From contig JAKQKQ010000008.1 in NCBI GenBank assembly GCA_029560585.1, forward strand, positions 56,187 through 120,186: a DNA stretch of 64,000 nucleotides. The letters run 5' to 3'. Source of the stretch: Verrucomicrobiota bacterium (GTDB lineage: Bacteria; Verrucomicrobiota; Verrucomicrobiia; JADLBR01). Made by a program: the position numbers and the translations under genes. The first letter of the stretch is position 1, and each line of letters opens with the position of its first letter. Below are positions 50,729 to 59,639 of the stretch, in pieces. The notes under the pieces were generated by a model. That model was not told where the DNA came from, ran no database searches, and was given only the letters and a program-made list of their open reading frames with translations.

Positions 50729-51889
50729 CTATCGGCCGGTCGCCGTCCGGTGGCGCATGACTTCCTCGTAGAGGGATGTGATTTTGACGAACTGGTCAAT
50801 GTCGCGGAACCGATTTGCGCGCCCGGCGGCCGCCGTGCCCATCTGCGCCCAGCCATCCGGGGTCTTGTGGGCGAGCATGGCGGCCGCGAGGGTCCGCGCG
50901 TCAGACGGGTCCGGGACAATGAAACCATCGAGGCCGTCTGCCATCATCTCGGAGGAGCCATTGTGGGGGGATGTGATGACCGGGAGGCCGCTGGCCAAGG
51001 CCTCCAGTGTGGTCAGTGGGCACGGGTCGTAGAAGGCGGGATGCACCATCGCGTCGGCGGCGTGGTAGAAGGGCCTGAGGTCCTTGACGTAGCCGAGAAA
51101 GCGGACCCGGTCGGCGACGCCCAGGCGGCGGGCCTTCTGCCGGTACTGTTCCACGGGGCCATTGCCCGCCAACCAATATTGCAGGGCGGTCGCGGGCTCG
51201 GTTCTGGCGGTGATCGCCAGAGCCCGGAGGACATTTTCGGCCCCTTTGAGGGCGAAGTTCTGGGCGGCCTGCAAAAAGACGATCGCGTCGCCCGCGCCAA
51301 ATTCGGCGCGGATCCGGGGGCGATTGGCGTCGCGTCCGCATGGTGAAAATCGGCGCGTGTCGATGCCGTTGCGGATGACCCGGATCCTCGCTGGGTCGAC
51401 GCGGTGGAGTGATACGAGTTGTTCGTGGACCAGATTGGAGACGGCAACGAGGGTGACCCTGGGGTTCGCGAACGCCCGTTCTTCGACGCGCCTGTGCGCG
51501 CGGTACCATCGGCGCCACTTGGGCACGAGGAATTCCCGCCATCTCTGCATGAGTGGGCGGGCGGGGCACTCGGCCTTGCGGGAGGCGAGGCGCGTCCCTC
51601 CGTGAAGATGGTAGATGTCGCAGTAGCCGATGCTTCCGGTGTCGTGGATGATGTCCGGCGCCAGTTGGCGGACCGCATTTTCCAGGGCGGAGGCGCGCGC
51701 GGCGAAAGACTTGGGTCTGGTCACCTGCAAAGGCTCAACACCCGGAGGAAGGGCTGCGGACTTGATGACGAAGGCGACCACGTGAACGCCGTGCCCTTCT
51801 TCCGCGAGCCATCGGGCGTAATGGCACGTCCAGTTCTCCAGTCCGCCCCAGGATGGGTCGAACCGGTTGAGGATGAGTCCAACCCTCAT
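50729..51889 (-). CDS. GT4-family glycosyltransferase
   Basis: A 386-residue transferase beginning MRVGLILNRFDPSWGGLENW, the glycine-rich GT4 N-terminus. The donor-binding domain has VRVIRNGIDTRRFSPCG, QNFALKGAENVLRALAIT, and HPAFYDPCPLTTLEALASGL, whose E is the conserved nucleotide-sugar glutamate, then PVITSPHNGSSEMM. Overlap of its start with the stop of the upstream heptosyltransferase (ATGA) shows coupling. Function: addition of one sugar in envelope glycan assembly. Confidence 0.9.
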   Translation of the reverse strand: MRVGLILNRFDPSWGGLENWTCHYARWLAEEGHGVHVVAFVIKSAALPPGVEPLQVTRPKSFAARASALENAVRQLAPDIIHDTGSIGYCDIYHLHGGTRLASRKAECPARPLMQRWREFLVPKWRRWYRAHRRVEERAFANPRVTLVAVSNLVHEQLVSLHRVDPARIRVIRNGIDTRRFSPCGRDANRPRIRAEFGAGDAIVFLQAAQNFALKGAENVLRALAITARTEPATALQYWLAGNGPVEQYRQKARRLGVADRVRFLGYVKDLRPFYHAADAMVHPAFYDPCPLTTLEALASGLPVITSPHNGSSEMMADGLDGFIVPDPSDARTLAAAMLAHKTPDGWAQMGTAAAGRANRFRDIDQFVKITSLYEEVMRHRTATGR

Positions 51890-52986
51890 GGCAGGGCACC
51901 TGTCCTGGCGAGGGCCCGACGGAGTTCGCTCATGACGGTGTCCACGCTGAGTCCTCGCATGCAGCGGTGGTGTTCCAACGGGCAGACCTTCTGCTGGCAT
52001 GGGCCACATTCGACGGGAATCCTGAGCCACGATTCGATGGGGTAGTGCGTGTCGGTCCACTCGGGTGCGGTTGGCCCGAAGAGCGCGATGACGGGCAGCC
52101 CAAAGGCCGCGGCAATGTGGCGTGGGCCGCTGTCGGTCGTGACCAGCGCCGCACAGCGCCTGAGGCAGGCCTTCGTCAGGCCGAGGGAGACATCCTGGCC
52201 AGCCATGTGCGCGACGTTCGGGTGACCCGCGGCGCGGCAGATCTGGCGCGCGCGGTCGCGCTCTTCTGGCCCGCAGATGACGAGCGCGTGGCGGCCGAGT
52301 TCCGTGGCGATGCGGCGGGCCAACTCGGCGAAGTATTCATCGGGCCAGAGTTTCGCGCCACCATAGGCGCCGCTGGAATTCAGTGCGATCACGGAACCAT
52401 TCTCCGGGAGTCCCAGCGCGGCGAATGCGGCCGAGGCCCCGGCCTCGTCCTGGGGCCTGGTGGCGATTTCCATCCGCGGGTTTCCCACTGGACAACCGAG
52501 GGCGCGGGCGATCCCGAGGTAATAATCTACGGCGACGGCGCGCGGCCATTCGCCGTTTGCGCCGGGTGGACCAAGGGGTTCTGTGAGCAGGTGATCGCGG
52601 CCGTTGCGGGCGTAGCCAATCCGTCTCCTGGCGCTGCCGGCCCTGGCCAATTCGGCGGTGCGGACGTTGTCGGTCAACAGGACGGCCAGATGGAAGCGCC
52701 GTCGGCGCATGCGTGCGGCCACCGCCTTGGCACGGACTGCGTTGTCTGGGGAGCGGTGGTCGAAGGGCCACAGCTCATCCAGGAATCGGCAACCCTCCAG
52801 GACGCCGATCACGTTGGGCCTGGCGATTCCGACGAGACGAGAGACGGTGCCGAAATGGTGGCGCAGGGCGCGCAGGGTGGGGGTGGCCATCACCGCATCT
52901 CCCACCCAATTGGGCATGAAGATGACGATGCGGTAACCGGGCCACAGTCGGCGGAACGGGTGCGGCAGCAGATCCACGCCCGACAC
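51886..52986 (-). CDS. GT9 heptosyltransferase (WaaF-like)
   Basis: A 366-residue GT9 protein. It starts with a 20-residue leader then VIFMPNWVGDAVMATPTLRA, the GDAVMATPTLRAL signature of WaaF/RfaF. The C-terminal donor half has ALNSSGAYGGAKLWPDEYF, LVTTDSGPRHIAAAFGLPVI and ALFGPTAPEWTDTH, and ends with a Cys-rich CGPCQQKVCPLEHHRCM, which many verrucomicrobial members share. Expected to transfer heptose to lipid A core or a similar glycan. It is first of a three-gene minus-strand operon. Confidence 0.92.
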   Translation of the reverse strand: MSGVDLLPHPFRRLWPGYRIVIFMPNWVGDAVMATPTLRALRHHFGTVSRLVGIARPNVIGVLEGCRFLDELWPFDHRSPDNAVRAKAVAARMRRRRFHLAVLLTDNVRTAELARAGSARRRIGYARNGRDHLLTEPLGPPGANGEWPRAVAVDYYLGIARALGCPVGNPRMEIATRPQDEAGASAAFAALGLPENGSVIALNSSGAYGGAKLWPDEYFAELARRIATELGRHALVICGPEERDRARQICRAAGHPNVAHMAGQDVSLGLTKACLRRCAALVTTDSGPRHIAAAFGLPVIALFGPTAPEWTDTHYPIESWLRIPVECGPCQQKVCPLEHHRCMRGLSVDTVMSELRRALARTGALP

Positions 52987-53061
52987 TCATACCGCAGCGC
53001 CGCCATGGGCGCGAGTCGGCATTGAAAGGGCGGAGAGAGGTGGGCAGAGTGTGCGCAGTTA

Positions 53062-53823
53062 ATGATTCCAGGGATGACTTTCTGGGAGAGGGCGGCACTT
53101 GGGGTGCGTGGCGCGTGGCTGGGCGCGAGGGACCGGGATCTGCGCGGGCTGCACCCATTGCTTCGCGATTGCCCTTTTGCGCCGGTTGTGCTGGGCCGGC
53201 CGCAGCCGCGACGATTGGTCGTGATAGGATCTGGGCTGACGCAGTGCCCGGAGGCATGGCTGCGCGGCGAAGATATCGGTGCGGTCTTCGTGAATGACAA
53301 GATGTTGGGTGTCGGGAGCTATTCGCATCTTGCGCCGTATGCGATCGTGACCCGCAAGAGCCCGACGGCAGGCATCGTGGAGGATTTCGCCCTGCGGCAT
53401 CCGGCGCGCCCGCTCGTGTTCGTGTTCGATTCGGGCAAGGGGGCGCGGATGTTGCGTGACGAAGGCGCGCGGGTATTCAACTTTCCAGTGAACCGGGGGC
53501 GGGATGGGGCATGGTTCGAGGCGTACAACCGCGCCGTCAGGCGCCGGTCGGGGAACACGGGACTTCGGCTGACTACAGGTTTCTACATCACCCTGTGGCT
53601 GCTATCGGGGGCGCAGGAGGAGATCACGATCACGGGGTTCGACGGTCACCGCGGGCTCAAAGACACGTCGGAGTATCAGTTCATGACACGGCCAGCCGAT
53701 CGGATGGATCCGAGGTATCACGACTTGAGTTTCGAATGGATCTTCATGGAGGCGGCCGTGGAGATCGCCCGGCGCCGGGGCGTCCGCGTCAATGTTGCCC
53801 GGGGTGAGGGGGGCGTCACCTGA
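53062..53823 (+). CDS. Sialyltransferase-like glycosyltransferase (GT29/GT42-like fold)
   Basis: A 253-residue protein with a nucleotide-sugar opening VVIGSGLTQCPEAWLRGEDI (compare GxGxSL at the start of sialyltransferases), then VFVNDKMLGVGSYSHLA and a later LRLTTGFYITLWLLSGAQEE with ITITGFDG, which resembles the S-motif of GT29 (TG...A...L...C...I..YGF). A conserved H in YHDLSFEWIFM is at a position like the catalytic His of GT29/GT42. No membrane segment. Evidence is by motif order only. Divergent from the heptosyltransferase operon; it ends 8 bases inside the convergent sulfatase. Confidence 0.55.
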   Translation: MIPGMTFWERAALGVRGAWLGARDRDLRGLHPLLRDCPFAPVVLGRPQPRRLVVIGSGLTQCPEAWLRGEDIGAVFVNDKMLGVGSYSHLAPYAIVTRKSPTAGIVEDFALRHPARPLVFVFDSGKGARMLRDEGARVFNFPVNRGRDGAWFEAYNRAVRRRSGNTGLRLTTGFYITLWLLSGAQEEITITGFDGHRGLKDTSEYQFMTRPADRMDPRYHDLSFEWIFMEAAVEIARRRGVRVNVARGEGGVT

Positions 53824-55294
53824 GCGATCTGCGGAATGTCTCGGCGCGCTCGCGCATGTCGGTGAGTCTCGGCCTGTAGTAGGGATCGGGCACGACGTTC
53901 GTTGTTTCGAAGGGGTCGTTCTTGAGGTCGAAGAGGGCCTCGGCGCCGGGGCCGTTCTGTTTGGTGTAGGTGATGTATTTCCAGTCGCGGGTGCGAACAC
54001 CCTCGCAGGGCTCGATGTGTCTGGGTGGCTTGGGGGCGTGCTCGTAGAAGAAGCTTTCGCGGATGGGCCGGTTCGGTTCGCGGAGCTGGGGCAGGAGGCT
54101 GCGGCCCTGCATCGTGGGCGGTGTGGGGATTCCCGCCAGATCGAGCGTGGTGGGGGCGATGTCGATGTTGAGCGCCATCTCGCCACAGGCCTGGCCGTGT
54201 CGGCCGACGATGGCGGAGGGACCAGAGACGATCAGGGGAACGCGTATGGATTCCTCATGCATCAGCCATTTGCCGAAAAAGCCATGCTCGCCGAGGAAAT
54301 GTCCGTTGTCGGACGTGAAAAAGATGACGGTGTTTTTGGCGAGATCGCGTTTGCGCAGTTCGGACGAGAGGCCGCCGACGCATCGGTCGATGCCCTCGAT
54401 GAGGCGGTAGTACTGCCGCTGGTTGCTCTGGCGGGGACCGTCGATCGAGGGGTCCTCGGCAAATTTGAGGCCCCTATCGTTCTCGAGCGAGGCCCGCAGG
54501 AAGTCGGGTTGGCGGAGGGCATCTTCCCTGGAGACGTTGGGGCGGGATGGCATCTCGATGCCGGAGAAATTTTTTTCAAACTCTGGGGCGAAGCCGCCCC
54601 ATGGACCGTGGGGCGCCTTGAAGCTGACCGACAGGCAGAAAGGTTTCGCGGGGTCGCGCTGGTCGAGGAAGCTCCGGATTTTTTCGGGGAGGATCTGTGT
54701 CTCAAGGTGCTGGGGGTTCTGGAGCGATGGGTGTGGGCCATTCTCTCCGGTGCCGTCTTTGGCCCGGGCATCCTTGGGGCAATCGCAGAAAAAATTGGCC
54801 CGATTCGTTGTGCCATCGTTGTTGACGTAGTTGCAGTTCTTGCCATGCCAATAAGAGGTCTGGCCCATGTCGCCGGCCCAGAAGTCGAATTCCATGGCGC
54901 AGCGCTGGAAGTATTCGCGATCATTCTGCGCGGTGCCCCACTTGCCCATGAAGCCTGTCCAGTAACCGTTCTTCCGAAGGATGCTCGGATATGTGGTTGC
55001 GAGATTGGCGATGGGGGTTTTGAAGTCGTTGATGCCGTGGCGGCGCGCGTACTGGCCCGTGAGGATGGAGGCGCGGCTCACGGCACAGATAGAGGTTGTC
55101 ACAAACGCGTTTTGGAAAAGGGTGCCATCCGCGGCTAGGCGGTCGATGTTTGGGGTTTTCAGCACGGCGTTGCCAGCGCAGGACATGGCGTCCCAGCGCA
55201 TGTCATCGGCGAGCAGGATGATGATGTTGGGTTTTGGGGTTTCGGCGTTGGCGAGGGACGCCGTCAGCAGCAGGGCGAGCAGGGGGAGTTTCAT
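53816..55294 (-). CDS. Secreted sulfatase (type I, formylglycine)
   Basis: A 492-residue protein with signal MKLPLLALLLTASLANAETP. Catalytic region: metal ligands D30 and D31 in LLADDMRWDAM, and the formylglycine motif C70-A-V-S-R74 in SICAVSRASILTG; the usual proline of CxPSR is a valine. Further family marks are KTPNIDRLAADGTLF, KWGTAQND, SFKAPHGPWG and FFTSDNGHFLGEHG with the metal-binding DN. It would remove sulfate from sugar chains outside the cell. Modification needs an FGE or anSME enzyme not in this window. Downstream gene 55298-56179 stands upstream in the transcript direction, 3 bases away. Confidence 0.93.
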   Translation of the reverse strand: MKLPLLALLLTASLANAETPKPNIIILLADDMRWDAMSCAGNAVLKTPNIDRLAADGTLFQNAFVTTSICAVSRASILTGQYARRHGINDFKTPIANLATTYPSILRKNGYWTGFMGKWGTAQNDREYFQRCAMEFDFWAGDMGQTSYWHGKNCNYVNNDGTTNRANFFCDCPKDARAKDGTGENGPHPSLQNPQHLETQILPEKIRSFLDQRDPAKPFCLSVSFKAPHGPWGGFAPEFEKNFSGIEMPSRPNVSREDALRQPDFLRASLENDRGLKFAEDPSIDGPRQSNQRQYYRLIEGIDRCVGGLSSELRKRDLAKNTVIFFTSDNGHFLGEHGFFGKWLMHEESIRVPLIVSGPSAIVGRHGQACGEMALNIDIAPTTLDLAGIPTPPTMQGRSLLPQLREPNRPIRESFFYEHAPKPPRHIEPCEGVRTRDWKYITYTKQNGPGAEALFDLKNDPFETTNVVPDPYYRPRLTDMRERAETFRRSLR

Positions 55295-55297
55295 CGG

Positions 55298-56179
55298 TCA
55301 GCGGGTGCCAGGGAACAGGCCGCCTGGGATGCCTGAGCCCATGGCTGGGGGCGTCAGGTTCTGTTGGCTGAATCCCGGGGGCACGTCGAATGTATCAGCG
55401 GCCACGGTCTCTTGGCGGATGGACTTGAGTTCCCACTGCGAGTCGGGTTTCCCCGCGGCGTCATAGGAGATGAATCGGACCGGCAGGCCCTTCAGTGCGT
55501 CGCCGCCGACAGGCAGGCTGAATCCCGGCATGACGCCCTTCATTGCGTCTTGGACGCCCTTGCTCAAGTCTTCGCAGAACGTTCCCATGGCGCGCAGGGA
55601 CGCGGCGTCCTCGGCAGGCAGCGTGGTGGCGTCGGCGGGGGCGACCCACGATTCTTGCAGCAGCTTGCCGTCGGGTGTCCGGGTGGCGTAGCGGTCGCAG
55701 GTCCACGACCCGATCTTTTCTCCGGACGCGACCTTCTGAACGAGTGGCTGGGTCTGTGTCTGGTTGCCCCCACCGAGGCCCAGGCCCTTCATCATCCCCT
55801 CAATCTGCGCGCGCTGCTCGGGGGGCATCATGGCCATCTGCGCCTGCAGCATGCCGGCGGCCGCCGAGAGTTTTTCGGTGACGCCGGCCATCATCTTCTT
55901 GTCCAATTGTGAATACTGATTTTTTTCGGGTTGGACGATCCAGACGAGCTGCTTGTCGGCGCGGAAGATCAGGTAGTCATTCTTGGAGGCCAGCGTCCCG
56001 CCCATGGCGAGCGTGCCCATGCGCACGCCGGTCGGCGCGACGAAGATCATCGCCTCTTTGGCCTGGCCGTCTGGGAGCGGTCGCTCCTCACCGATCAGCA
56101 CCGTTCCCGCGCGAGCCGAACCAGCCAGCGCCATTGCACCCGCCAAACCGGCCCACAGGTAGACCATCGCTTGTTTCAT
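55298..56179 (-). CDS. Secreted DUF4412-like protein
   Basis: A 293-residue protein with signal MVYLWAGLAGAMALAGSARA. It has the DUF4412 plan: a short beta strand block, MYAP-like MIFVAPTGVRMG, then LIFRADKQLVWIVQPEKNQY, a helical middle rich in Met/Gln (AAAGMLQAQMAMMPPEQRAQ) and a second beta block with GEKIGSWTCDRYATRTPDGK and SIRQETVAADTFDVPPGFSQ. The two cysteines (C173 and another near FCEDL) may form a disulfide. Function unknown, probably periplasmic. It lies 3 bases before the sulfatase in the same direction, hence likely the same operon, but family role gives no clue about a link. Confidence 0.75.
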   Translation of the reverse strand: MKQAMVYLWAGLAGAMALAGSARAGTVLIGEERPLPDGQAKEAMIFVAPTGVRMGTLAMGGTLASKNDYLIFRADKQLVWIVQPEKNQYSQLDKKMMAGVTEKLSAAAGMLQAQMAMMPPEQRAQIEGMMKGLGLGGGNQTQTQPLVQKVASGEKIGSWTCDRYATRTPDGKLLQESWVAPADATTLPAEDAASLRAMGTFCEDLSKGVQDAMKGVMPGFSLPVGGDALKGLPVRFISYDAAGKPDSQWELKSIRQETVAADTFDVPPGFSQQNLTPPAMGSGIPGGLFPGTR

Positions 56180-56278
56180 GAATTGCAGCTTAGGCGCGAA
56201 TCACGCCCCGTCCACGGTGAATCGCATCGACCCGACACTCACGCCTTCGGCCGCGGGTCGGCGTCATTTCCCGCGGCG

Positions 56279-59200
56279 TCACTTTGGGGTGATCCACATG
56301 GGCGAGGTCCAGACGACCTCGCCATTATTTATGGGGATCTCGATGTTTTCGTTGGTGGGGGACTTTGCTTTGCGCGAGGAGGTTTCGCCCTGCTGGGTGC
56401 CACGGACGTAATAGTAGCTGGTCTTCCCCGGAATGGGCTTGGCGTCGGTCCACTCGAATTCGACGGCCTGTTTATCGGGCTTCGAGGAGTAGACGATCTC
56501 GTCGTCCTTGATGATGACGACCTCGGCGAATGGGGCCGTGCCGACGAGCTTGACCCGGATCGTGGGTGGTTTGTCGGTGGTGAACTCGTCGCCCATGAGG
56601 TGTTCGCCGCAGCGGACGTCGGCGATGATGTTGTCTGTGGCGCCGTAGACGTGCCTTCTTCTCAAGCCTTCGACGACCGCGGCGCGCGTCGGTTCCTCGG
56701 CGAAGACGCAGCAGTAGCTCATGTGGGTGGATGTGTGGTCGGACGAGGACTCGAATCCGAGGCGGTAACCCTTTTTGAGCGCGAGGGAGACAAAGCCGAA
56801 GGGCCGGAAGCCGCCGAGCGAGAACTGGGCGGAACTGGCCCGGGGGCCGTCGGGGCGCTCATAGCTATTTCGGTCGCCCTGGTAGATCTCGACGACGGGC
56901 TCCACTTTGCCGCCGAAGTCGCGCCAGTCCGTACCCATATCCGTGCCGCTGGTATGGCTCGCGCAGATTCCGCCGAGTGCGCCGAGGTACTTGAACAGCA
57001 TGAGGCTGTCGGGCGAATTGGGGCGCTGGGCGTCGGGGCCAAGGTCGTCCATGATTTTGCCGAGGCCACTGCGGAGGCGGGGGAGGGGGCGGACGCCCTC
57101 GTGGTCGAACACGGCATTGCGGTGACCGTCGGGGTAGTTATTGCTGCGCTCGTAGGACCAGACGGGGAAGAACACGCCCGGGATCGTGTGCGCGGACGTT
57201 GTCTTTTGCGTGAGCCACCAGGAGAATTCGCGGCTGCCGTTGTCGTGGTCGCCGCAGCCGATCCAGTCGTGGCGGGCCATGTCCATTGCGTAGCGCCACA
57301 TGTCGAAGATGGAGCCGTCGCCGCCGCCGTCCCCAGAGAGCTCGGTGTGGCGGTGGAATTCGCCGCGGGCGATGCGCAGCGGTTTGCCGCCGACCTCGGC
57401 GCGGTATTCGCGGAAGGCCCTGATCTGCTGGGCTTCCGCGACCAGATCGGGCGGGGGAGGCACGGGTGTGGCGGCTGCGGTCTCGATGAGATTGGGGTCC
57501 GAGTCTTGCCTGGCGATGCTGCCGGTTTCGATGAGGTAAAGCTCCTGATTGAAAATGGGGTCGGGGTATTCTGGGTGGGCGCGCGTGTTGGCGGGCGGGG
57601 CGTCGGGCGAACGCCTGGTGTAGAGCGGCGGGAGATTCGTGCGCGCGGCGGCGCGGAAACGACCGTCGGAGACCGCGACCATGGCCACGCCCAATTTTGG
57701 GGTGGGCAGGAGATCGGCGGCCTGATGCAGAAAGGCGTCGGAACCGAGGGAGGGGAATGCCGCGCGCCACTTCTCGCCGTCGAGAAAGGTGAGGTATTCG
57801 ACCCATGTGTCGCCGCTGGGGGCCTCGAAGCGAGCGATCTTGGCGCGCGCGGAAAGCCACACGCGACCGTCCTCGGCGATGGCGATGCGCGGGTGGGCTA
57901 GGAGGCGCCGGTCCTGTTCGGCCACCATGATCCCCGCGCCGGGACGGGCTTTGCTTGCGGGGAATGCCTCTGCCGGCCCGGATTCGGGCGCGAGCCAACG
58001 TGAGCCGTCGAGCACGCGGAGGCCGATGGAGCGGTTCTGGTAGAGGGCGGTGCGGTTGGGCGCGAAGTCGTATGGCCCGAAATCCTTGCCCCAGTTTTCC
58101 GGGGCGACCTCGTAGGCGATCCAGAGCCGGTTGCGCGTGTCGAAGGCGATGCTGGGCCGGGCTTCGCCGAGCGGGCCTCGGGTGACGGCCTGGGCATCTC
58201 CCCATTGGCCGTTGCTCCAGAGCCGGACCATGACGTCATAATTGCCGGCCTCGTAGGTATCCCAAGCGATGGCGACCTGTCCGTCGGTCGAGGCGGCGAT
58301 GGCGGGTTCCCACTCATTGGCGGGGCCTGAGGCGATGATTTCAGGTGGGGAGAACTCGTCGCCCTTCTGGGTGGCGGCGAGGATGTCGGCGCTGGAGTCG
58401 CCCAGCGACTGCCAGGTGACCCAAACTCGGCCTTTGGCGTCGGTGGTTGCGCGGGGGAACAGGTCAGATCCCCTGGCGGTGGATACGCGGATGGCCGGGG
58501 ACCACGTGCCCCCGGACCGGGCACGGGCGAAGATGTCCCAATTCTCCCCATCGCGCGCTGACCAGAAGACCCACGCCCGGCCCTCGCCATCGATCGCGAC
58601 CGCGGTGCCGAGCACGCGCTGGCCGGGATCGGTGACAGGTTCGGGCTGGCCCCAGGCGCCGTCTTGCTGGGCGATGAACAACACCTGATCGCCGCCGGAT
58701 GGAGCCGCCAGGAAGTCGAAGTTCTCGGGGGCTTTCACTTCGGGCACGCCTCCGCCATCGCCGGCGGCCTTCTTGCCTTTGCCCTTCTTTTTACCACTGC
58801 GCGGGGCGCCGGCGTCGCCGGGCAATCTGAACGGCGCGTCGAAGTTGGGGCCGTGGGTGAGGGCGATGTAGCTGGCGATGAACCCGTCTTTGCCAATCGC
58901 CGCGGCCGGACAGCTGTCTTCCTTTGGGGAGAGGACCACGGGCGAATAGTTCGGCAGGCGCCGTATCTCAGCTTCCCCGTTGAGGGACATGCGAGTGGGC
59001 CCGTAGCCCAAGGATCCAAAGGCGATGTCGATGTCGCCCTTGGGCGTGGATATTTTGAGGGTGGCGCCGGGTCCGGCGGTCGCGAGGCTGAGGACGATTC
59101 CGTTCGGGGTGATAGGGGTCTTGGTGATATCGAATTTCGGGTTGAGCGTGGCGAAGCGCGCGATGAAGGGACGGGATTTGATACGGTAGTCGGTCTTGGT

Positions 59201-59434
59201 GACATAATCATCGCCCGCGAAGCGCCAGCCATCGGCGTCCACCACCTCGCAGTTGGTGGGAGTGATCTTGCCCTCCCAGACGGTGGCCTCCTTGTCCTTG
59301 AGGCCGAGGACGACCGAGACGGTGATGTGGCGCGACTCCCTGGCCGGTTGGGCAAGCGCGGTCGTGGTGACGAGCGCCATGCACAGGGCCGAGACTGCGG
59401 GGTTTGAGAAACGGTGACGGGCCTTCGGTTGCAT
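56279..59434 (-). CDS. Secreted beta-propeller / DUF3604-type PHP phosphoesterase fusion
   Basis: A 1051-residue protein with signal SALCMALVTTTALAQ. A KKKGKGKK linker near 220 leads to a propeller-like region (about 240-600) of W-rich repeats such as GRAWVFWSARDGENWDIFAR, GRVWVTWQSLGDSSADILAA and GQVAIAWDTYEAGNYDVMVR. The C-terminal part starts LRIARGEFHRHTELSGDGGG, whose H-x-H and DHDNGSRE are the metal site of DUF3604/PHP proteins, and has ASHTSGTDMGTDW and GFESSSDHTSTHMS. Hydrolysis of a phosphate or carbonyl ester is plausible, with the propeller sensing the substrate. The gene stands alone between the PEP-CTERM protein and DUF4412-like gene. Confidence 0.78.
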   Translation of the reverse strand: MQPKARHRFSNPAVSALCMALVTTTALAQPARESRHITVSVVLGLKDKEATVWEGKITPTNCEVVDADGWRFAGDDYVTKTDYRIKSRPFIARFATLNPKFDITKTPITPNGIVLSLATAGPGATLKISTPKGDIDIAFGSLGYGPTRMSLNGEAEIRRLPNYSPVVLSPKEDSCPAAAIGKDGFIASYIALTHGPNFDAPFRLPGDAGAPRSGKKKGKGKKAAGDGGGVPEVKAPENFDFLAAPSGGDQVLFIAQQDGAWGQPEPVTDPGQRVLGTAVAIDGEGRAWVFWSARDGENWDIFARARSGGTWSPAIRVSTARGSDLFPRATTDAKGRVWVTWQSLGDSSADILAATQKGDEFSPPEIIASGPANEWEPAIAASTDGQVAIAWDTYEAGNYDVMVRLWSNGQWGDAQAVTRGPLGEARPSIAFDTRNRLWIAYEVAPENWGKDFGPYDFAPNRTALYQNRSIGLRVLDGSRWLAPESGPAEAFPASKARPGAGIMVAEQDRRLLAHPRIAIAEDGRVWLSARAKIARFEAPSGDTWVEYLTFLDGEKWRAAFPSLGSDAFLHQAADLLPTPKLGVAMVAVSDGRFRAAARTNLPPLYTRRSPDAPPANTRAHPEYPDPIFNQELYLIETGSIARQDSDPNLIETAAATPVPPPPDLVAEAQQIRAFREYRAEVGGKPLRIARGEFHRHTELSGDGGGDGSIFDMWRYAMDMARHDWIGCGDHDNGSREFSWWLTQKTTSAHTIPGVFFPVWSYERSNNYPDGHRNAVFDHEGVRPLPRLRSGLGKIMDDLGPDAQRPNSPDSLMLFKYLGALGGICASHTSGTDMGTDWRDFGGKVEPVVEIYQGDRNSYERPDGPRASSAQFSLGGFRPFGFVSLALKKGYRLGFESSSDHTSTHMSYCCVFAEEPTRAAVVEGLRRRHVYGATDNIIADVRCGEHLMGDEFTTDKPPTIRVKLVGTAPFAEVVIIKDDEIVYSSKPDKQAVEFEWTDAKPIPGKTSYYYVRGTQQGETSSRKAKSPTNENIEIPINNGEVVWTSPMWITPK

Positions 59435-59540
59435 CGAATCCTCCTTGCCGCGGGCCGCGGCGCCAGCGCTGGACGCCGCTGTTTAACACAGAACCCGCGG
59501 GATGTCGAATCGCGAGAGGGGACCGGAATCCCGCGATTAG

Positions 59541-59571
59541 CAGCCCGTTGTGTGGGTTTTTCAACGGGCTG
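59541..59571. terminator. Hairpin downstream of the second PEP-CTERM gene
   Basis: Arms cagcccgttg (59541-59550) and caacgggctg (59562-59571) enclose the loop tgtgggttttt. It lies 69 bases after the stop of the minus-strand gene at 59640 and 107 before the next start, so it could end that transcript. There is no T-run after the stem on the minus strand, so intrinsic termination is not shown. Confidence 0.45.
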
Positions 59572-59639
59572 TTGGCCGAGGGCGCTGGGCGCCGGAACAG
59601 ACCGTGGCATTCCTCCGATTCAATCAGATGGGGAAATCG

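Noticed and set aside
55931..57901. 656-codon plus-strand frame opposite the DUF4412-like and propeller/PHP genes
   Set aside because: Low-complexity Gly/Ala/Val/Asp product typical of antisense frames; spans two real genes and their gap.
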